From the NCBI GenBank assembly GCA_026214975.1, contig CM047805.1:6448001-6512000 (forward strand): 64,000 nt of DNA. Reading direction: 5' to 3'. Of this stretch, positions 58,590-64,000 are shown piece by piece; position 1 is the stretch's first letter; every line of letters starts with the position of its first letter. A program made the position numbers and the translations under genes. Origin of the DNA: Gentiana macrophylla (taxonomy: Eukaryota > Streptophyta > Magnoliopsida > Gentianales > Gentianaceae). The notes below the pieces were generated by a model. The model made no database searches, was not told where the DNA came from, and was given only the letters and a program-made list of their open reading frames with translations.

Positions 58590-59245
58590 CAAATGTCACT
58601 GCATCCCGATGGTCACTACATTGGGGTGGTCAATGCATCGCGGGGTCAATGCATCACGGTAGTCACTGCATTGCGGTGGTTAGTATATCGGGTGGTCACT
58701 GCATCGCGGTGGTCACTGCATTGGGGTGGTCACTACATCGTGATGGTCACTACGTCGCGGTGGTCATAGCATCGCGGTGGTCAATGCATCTGGGTGGTCA
58801 CTGCATCGTGGTGGTCACTGCATTGGTGTGGTCAGTGCATCACGGTGGTCAGTGCATCGGGGTGGTCACTACATCTCGGTGGTCACTGCATCGCGGTGGT
58901 CAATTTATCGGGGTGGTCACTACGTCGTGGTGGTCAATGCATTTTCGCGGTGGTCACTGCGTCGCGGTGGTCACTGCGTCGTGGTGGTCACTGCATCGTA
59001 ATGGTCAATGCATCGGGGTGGTCACTGCATCGCGGTAATAAATGCATCACGGTGGTCAATGCGTCGCGGAGGTCAATGCATCGGGTGGTCATTGCATCGT
59101 GGTGGTCATTGCATTGGGGTGGTCAATGCATTAGGGTGGTCAATGCGTGGCGGTGGTCAATGCATCTGGGTGGTCAATGCATCCCGGTGGTCACTGCATC
59201 GCAGTGGTGATTACATTCGGGTGGTCAATGCATCGCAGTGGTCAC
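58590..59245 (+). repeat. Minisatellite array 2, 17-bp unit
   Basis: About 38 copies of the same unit as array 1, rich in CpG. Open frames of up to 159 codons are a by-product of the repeat and are not genes. Confidence 0.93.
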
Positions 59246-59936
59246 CGGAAAAAAATCTTTTTAGCATCCAGAAAATAAAAAATAAAAAAAAATTAGCATC
59301 CTGAAAATAAAAATTTAAAAAAAAAAAACAAACTAACTGAAAAAAAAAAAAAAAAAAAAAACAACAACAACAACAACAATTTACAGCGCTGCTTTATAGA
59401 CTTATAGCGCAGAGATTTCAGCGCCGGTTTTAGTATTTATTAATCGAGGTTAGATTGGTCCGTGTACTAATTTTATATCCTTATAACCAATGAAAAGTTA
59501 AGTGTGTCATATTTGCCTAAATAAGTCTAATATGTGACCTTTTGGACCCTTGCCCCATAAGTAAAATAGTGATCACAAGAAGAGTATAAAATAATAATTA
59601 ATTGGGGGAGTGGTTTAAAAGGACAAAAAGAGGGAGAAATAGGAATCAAGATAGTGGAAATGTAAATTGGGTAATAAGGACAAATCCACTGTTCATAACC
59701 ACAAATCCATTGTTTGCTGTAGTGGAACTGGCCTGGCAATAGCATGATTGCCAGGCTTTTTACCCTGTTATTAGCTGCTGGCTTATATAGTAAAATATTT
59801 TTTCCTCGATTTGTGCGTGTCATTCTTACGCAAACTATGTTAAATATTCATTATATCATTTCAATTTTATTAGATATCCCGAAGGAACTATTTAGTAAAA
59901 GGTACTTTTACTGTTAATAATAATAACTAGTGGATG
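59246..59936. other. A-rich tracts, (CAA)n and a short hairpin
   Basis: Poly-A runs at about 59280-59360 lead into an 'acaacaacaacaac' tract (59360-59380) and 'acagcgctgctttatag' with further 'agcgc' motifs. At 59732-59755 CCTGGCAAT and ATTGCCAGG form a perfect 9-bp stem with a 6-base loop. No coding sequence is seen. Part of this may be the remainder of the chromovirus LTR left of the Helitron (inference). Confidence 0.5.
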
Positions 59937-59949
59937 TAAGCCGTGCAAA

Positions 59950-59967
59950 GGCACGGCGGGCCCTATA
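59950..59967 (-). other. Helitron 3' hairpin
   Basis: Stem GCCGTGC / GCACGGC with a 4-base loop, nine bases from CTAG. It matches the hairpin near the 3' end that acts in Helitron termination. Confidence 0.7.
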
Positions 59968-60070
59968 TAAATCGTTACCAACGATAAAACCAAAAAAATA
60001 GATACTGAATGGTAAAAGTGGATTTCTTAAGCGAGAAGCGTAACAAATCCAAGGCATTTGACAAAAAAAA

Positions 60071-61965
60071 AACTAAACACAAACGAGTACCATGCAGTGT
60101 AATTTGTTAATGAATGCTTAAAATAGAAATGTAGAGGGCGATATGCAATGAAATGATATGTGAACCAGTGCGTAGTAACATGCAAGCATATTCTCTTCTT
60201 AATATCAATTGTATGTTGCTTACCCTGTTGTCCGACTAACTGAAGCAACCGAAGTTAGGATCTCAATCAATTCCAATTTAGGGCATGAAAATTCAATGCA
60301 AGCCAGCACCGTCGCATCTATAACACTGTAACAGCATCACTCCAAAAAAATGATATTAATCAACCTTAGATTGATAGTCATTAATATCAACTTCTCTTGA
60401 AATGTATATATTGCATAGATTTAATTAGAGCCGAAGAAGTCAAATCCAGTATGTTAACATCTGATTCCAACCTACATTTCATAGATTTTTAAGCACTTAG
60501 TTGTTTAAAATAGTTATCTTTGTTATGTGTTTGACACCGAAGAATAAGAAACATGAGAGGGGGGGCATAAGAAACCTCGATTTTTTTTGTGCACACAAGA
60601 ATCATTTTGCTGAAGTCTTACTGTGAGCAAAATGGTTCAAGGTCTGTTCTCTTTCATCATTGCTAACAACACGAAATATTCCATCATGGTTTTTAAGCCA
60701 TAGCATCTTATCTACAAACAATAAATTTAAAAGTTATTTTTAATGCACCTTTGACTTAGACATTTGTTAATTGCTTTTTTGTTGTTGTTGTTGTATTTTA
60801 TAGCTAAACTTAGCACATCTTCCATCGTACGCTACACAGCACAACTTGAAATCGTTTGGTCTTTCTTTTTTTTTCCTTTTCAGCACAAACTACTAATGGC
60901 ACACATTTGATTTAATTAAAAAAAAAAACAAGCCACAAAGGTTTGATAATAAAAAAAAAACCGCGAGAAATTGTGGCCGTGGATATTTGTTCGGTTTTTA
61001 TTTATGTTGTATTTTATAGCTAAACTTAGCACATCTTCCATCGTACACTACACAGCACAACTTCAAAATCCGTCGGTCTTTACTTTTTCTTTTTCTTTTT
61101 CAACACAAACTACTAATGGCATACGTTTGATTTATAAAAAAAGGAAGCCACAAAGGTTTAATAAAATAATGAAAACTAAACACAAACGAGTATCATGCAG
61201 CGTAATTTGTTAATGAATGCTTAAAATAGAAATGTAGAGGGTGATATGCAATGAAACTATATGTGAACCAGTGCAGAGTAACATGCAAGCATATTTTTTT
61301 ATTAATATCAACTATATGTTGTTTACCTTGTTGTCTGATTAACTGAAGCAACCGAATTTTGATCTAAATCGATTCCAATTGAGGGCATGAAAATTCAATT
61401 CAAGCCAGCACCGTCACGTCTATGACACTGTAATAGCATCACTCCAAAAAAAAATCATATTAATCAACCTCTGATTGATAGTCATTAATATCAACTTCTC
61501 TTGAAATGTATATATTGCTATAGTTTTAATTAGAGCCGAAGAAGTCAAATCCAGTATGTTAACATCTGATCCAACCTACATTTCATAGATTTTTAAGCAC
61601 TTAGTTATTTAAAAGGGTTATCTTTGTTATTTGCTTGACACCGAAGAAAACAAGAAACATGATAGGGGGCATAAGAAACCTCGATGCAGCGAAATTTGTT
61701 AATGAATGCTTAAAATAGAAATGTAGAGGGTGATATGCAATGAAATGATATGTGAACCAGTGTGTGGTAAGATGCAAGCATATTCTTTTCTTAATATCAA
61801 TTGTATGATGATTACCCTGTTGTCCGATTAACTGAAGCAACCGAAGTTAGGATCTCAAACGATTCAAATTTAGGGCATGAAAATTCAATGCAAGCCAGCA
61901 CCGTCGCATCTATAACACTGTAACAGCATCACTCCAAAAAAAATCATATTAATCAACCTTTAGTG
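60071..61965. repeat. Interspersed direct repeats inside the candidate Helitron
   Basis: A ~500-bp unit beginning 'aactaaacacaaacgagta' occurs at about 60071-60584, 61174-61683 and, truncated, 61685-61965. The second and third copies are adjacent. A second unit ('gtattttatagctaaactta' onwards, about 170 bp) occurs at about 60793-60955 and 61007-61165. Copies differ by scattered substitutions. Confidence 0.85.
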
Positions 61966-61977
61966 TATGAGAGTAAT

Positions 61978-62141
61978 GGGAATTAAGGGATGTATTTCCG
62001 TTAAATACTCCTTTAATAAATCATTGATTATATGTTAATACCCTTATAATTAATTTCTTTTAGGTTAAATATAAAACAAGAAAATAAATAATTAAATTCC
62101 CTTTTTACATCTTTACCCTTCTTAAATTTTCGGGTATTACA
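61978..62141 (-). repeat. Truncated 3' LTR of a chromovirus-type Gypsy element
   Basis: On the minus strand the LTR begins TGTAATACCCGAAAATTT at 62141, right after a polypurine tract. TGTAATACCC is the usual start of Tekay/Del-like chromovirus LTRs. Only about 164 bp are seen before the candidate Helitron end. Confidence 0.75.
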
Positions 62142-62158
62142 TCCCTCCCCCCTTAAGA
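62142..62158 (-). other. Polypurine tract of the chromovirus
   Basis: Minus-strand 'aaggggggagggatg' adjoins the LTR start; a long G-rich tract directly after the pol stop is typical of this group. Confidence 0.8.
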
Positions 62159-63334
62159 AAAGTTTCGTCCTCGAAACTGAACATAGCTGGGAGGTTCTTG
62201 AACTCTGGAACTTCACAAAACGTCTCTTCTTCTAGCTCCCATGTCGCCTCTGCCGGTGTGTGACTGCTTCACTGAACCAAGACTAGTTGTACGTCTTCCT
62301 TCTTAACTTTCTTCATCTTACGTTCTAAAGTTCACTTGATTCTTCCATGTAGGTTATGATCTCTTCAACCATTTCAAGGTCAATACTTGCTTCCATAACT
62401 ATGTCGGTTAAGCATCCCCTTATCTTTGACACATGGAGGACGTCATGCACTCGTGGAAAAGGATTCTAGTAACTCCAAACGGATAAGCTAAAGGTCCGAC
62501 TTTAGCCAAGGTCACGTAAGGGCCTTCATAACTGGGGCTTAGTTGCATGTCTGCCTGAGCCGTCTTACTCTTTTAACTCAGAACGTCTTCAGATACAATT
62601 TATCTTTAACTTCAAACTCTAACAATGTTCTTCTTCCATCTTCCCAACTCTTCTACCTATCTTGAGCCATCTCGAGGTTGCGACGGTCCACTTCAATCTC
62701 TGCATGGGCTTGTTGTATCAACTCTGGTCTTGTAATGTGTCTTTGTTCCACTTCATCCAAGATAACTGGCGCTCTACGCTTCCTTCCATACGGAGCCTAG
62801 CTCAAACGGTGACTCCTGGATGTTGGCGTGTTAACTGGTGTCATAGGCAACTCTGCTATCTCTATCTTCACAGAAGGTGGCCGGTAGTGCCGTTTCAACT
62901 CTCTACACATCCTGGTTGCTCCGAGGTGAACTGTAATTGCTATCGTGTGGCCTTCATCCACCACTGTCTTCTTCAAATCTTCCACATCCGGCACACGAAG
63001 CCAACCTTTGACATTGAAGGTTGCCATCTTCACCTAACTCATGACCACATGCTGGTTTGGTTCTGGACGCTCTCTTGTAATCTAAAACAACTGGATCTTT
63101 GTCTTGCTTCTTCATGATTTCATCAACTGCCTTGAATCTTACAATCAACAGAATGACATGCTTAACTTGCTCCTGCTGGCCTTTACCGGAGAAGCTAAAA
63201 CTTCCCAGCTGATCCACAAATTCTAGCACACATGACTTCTTTCGATATCGGCACAAGCTTGCCGTAGAACTGCAAGGATCCCAGATAAAGGATTTCTGAG
63301 ACTTCTTAGGAAAGAAGGAACATGTATTTGCCAT
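62159..63334 (-). pseudogene. Chromovirus pol C-terminus: integrase and chromodomain remnant
   Basis: Reading leftwards: 'VRFKAVDEIMKKQDKDPVVL' (linker after RNase H, 62954-63334), 'WLRVPDVEDLKKTVVDEGHT' and 'HLGATRMCRELKRHY' (zinc-binding N-terminus, 62797-63033), then, with no core between, 'PYGRKRRAP' and 'LEFEVKDKLYLKT' (C-terminal part), 'SPSYEGPYVTLAKVGPLAYP', 'RVHDVLHVSKIRG', and a final 'EATWELEEETF' with 'EDETFLKGGGM' at the stop. The order and the EATWE motif identify a chromovirus with a C-terminal chromodomain. The Asp-Asp-Glu catalytic core is absent and there are several frameshifts. Confidence 0.85.
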
Positions 63335-64000
63335 TTTTTCTCTCTGACAGTCTGATCCAATCCTTATGCCAATAACGGTTAGCTTGGAAGCAAATAAAAT
63401 TGAAAAGTGTCAAGTTTGGTACCAGGGTGGTATGTCAAATTGGTAAGATGAAGAAAGGTATAATGCACTTGAAACAAGAGAGGTTTCTTGGGCTACAAAC
63501 AAGGCAAGGTGACTCTGGGTTGAGGGAAGCTTGAAGTTGGTTCAAGACTGGAGGATTGGCGTTGTATCATAATGTAAAATATAATCACCAAAAGGAAGAA
63601 AGAAAAAGAACACCTTGCAGATGAAATTCCTTTTAGATAGTGGAATCTTGCAAGATATGGTGGTCTACAAAGAAACTCAGACCGTTAAAAGAAAGATAAT
63701 GAGATTTACATAAGCCCTTAAGAGTGGGGATGTTATGGGAAACATCAAATGTAAGACTTGAAAGAAAGAAAAAAAAATGTTTAACACAAGGGGAAAAAGA
63801 ATAATGGACTTGAGAACGTTTGACAAGTGACCTTATTCATTAATGATTTGTTAAGCAAGGAGGCTGTTGGCGAACTAAGAGAACTTCCAGCTCGCATGAA
63901 TAATGTAGAAAAACCATGCCATAATAGAAAATTAACACGGCAAAGGTGCAAGGTCGAGCACCTGAAGGACAAAAAAAATTGAGATATCAAGAAGAGAGGA
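63335..64000. other. No feature recognised
   Basis: Continues past the readable part of the chromovirus pol. No Gypsy RNase H or reverse transcriptase motif is legible on either strand, and open frames are short. It could be a decayed part of the same element or unrelated sequence. Confidence 0.4.

Larger units (their letters stand above)
59937..61977 (-). mobile_element. Candidate Helitron with repeated internal segments
   Basis: On the minus strand the sequence ends with a 7-bp-stem hairpin (59950-59967, GCCGTGC/GCACGGC), nine bases, then CTAG (59937-59940) followed by T, the canonical Helitron 3' end inserted at A/T. The 5' end is less certain: minus-strand TCTCATACACTA at about 61966-61977 could be the TC start, but the base before it is C instead of the expected A. 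The interior is non-coding and made of repeats, so it would be non-autonomous. Confidence 0.55.

Noticed and set aside
58559..59038. A 159-codon open frame and neighbouring overlapping frames
   Set aside because: They are products of the stop-free 17-bp minisatellite; all three forward frames are equally open and have no start context or conserved domain.
58135..59245. CRISPR-like regular repeat
   Set aside because: Units are contiguous with no unique spacers; it is a eukaryotic minisatellite.
62662..63117. A 151-codon plus-strand open frame
   Set aside because: It is antisense to the chromovirus integrase remnant, which has recognisable motifs on the minus strand.

Overview
The window looks like nuclear DNA of a flowering plant, probably a dicot. 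It is almost entirely transposable elements. I see no intact host gene, and no rRNA or tRNA gene. The plant assignment rests on three things: Copia, Athila-type Gypsy and chromovirus-type Gypsy elements with primer sites for plant initiator tRNA-Met and tRNA-Asp; a retrocopy of the plant V-ATPase G subunit; and the AT-rich, CpG-depleted look of the older copies.

Layout. A minus-strand Copia element (E; 5' LTR at 55077-55666, remains of the 3' LTR at 475-535) is split inside its integrase region by about 50 kb of later insertions. The first insertion is A1, a plus-strand decayed Copia element (3179-53530). The 5' LTR of A1 was then hit three times: by B (3670-13114, decayed Copia, duplication GAATC), by A2 (13224-22596, same family as A1, duplication CATGT) and by C (22900-41408, Athila-type Gypsy, duplication CTAGA). 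C in turn carries D (27101-33742, a non-coding Athila-like element, duplication TCAAG) inside its gag. The internal part of A1 carries two minus-strand Athila-like solo LTRs. One is F (43819-45822), which contains a Tourist-like MITE; the other is H (48552-50282, duplication GCTGA). The nest is therefore four levels deep on two branches, and its order is fixed by matching target-site duplications. At the left edge, a further minus-strand Athila-like element (G) abuts the truncated 3' LTR of E.

Right of E (55667-64000) there is a LINE-type processed pseudogene of V-ATPase subunit G with a 17-bp target duplication, an AT microsatellite, a minisatellite of 17-bp units, a candidate minus-strand Helitron with internal repeats, and the minus-strand 3' end of a chromovirus that lacks its integrase core.

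How the parts relate. No element here looks autonomous. A2 and B have near-identical LTRs but badly decayed coding regions, and D has no recognisable coding region, so these families were probably mobilised in trans. C keeps long open stretches of gag, reverse transcriptase and integrase but has frameshifts and stops. The least explained signals are in non-coding parts: phased palindrome arrays in C and D, a hairpin cluster in the A leader, a 32-bp perfect inverted repeat in D, and a block shared by the otherwise unrelated elements B and D.
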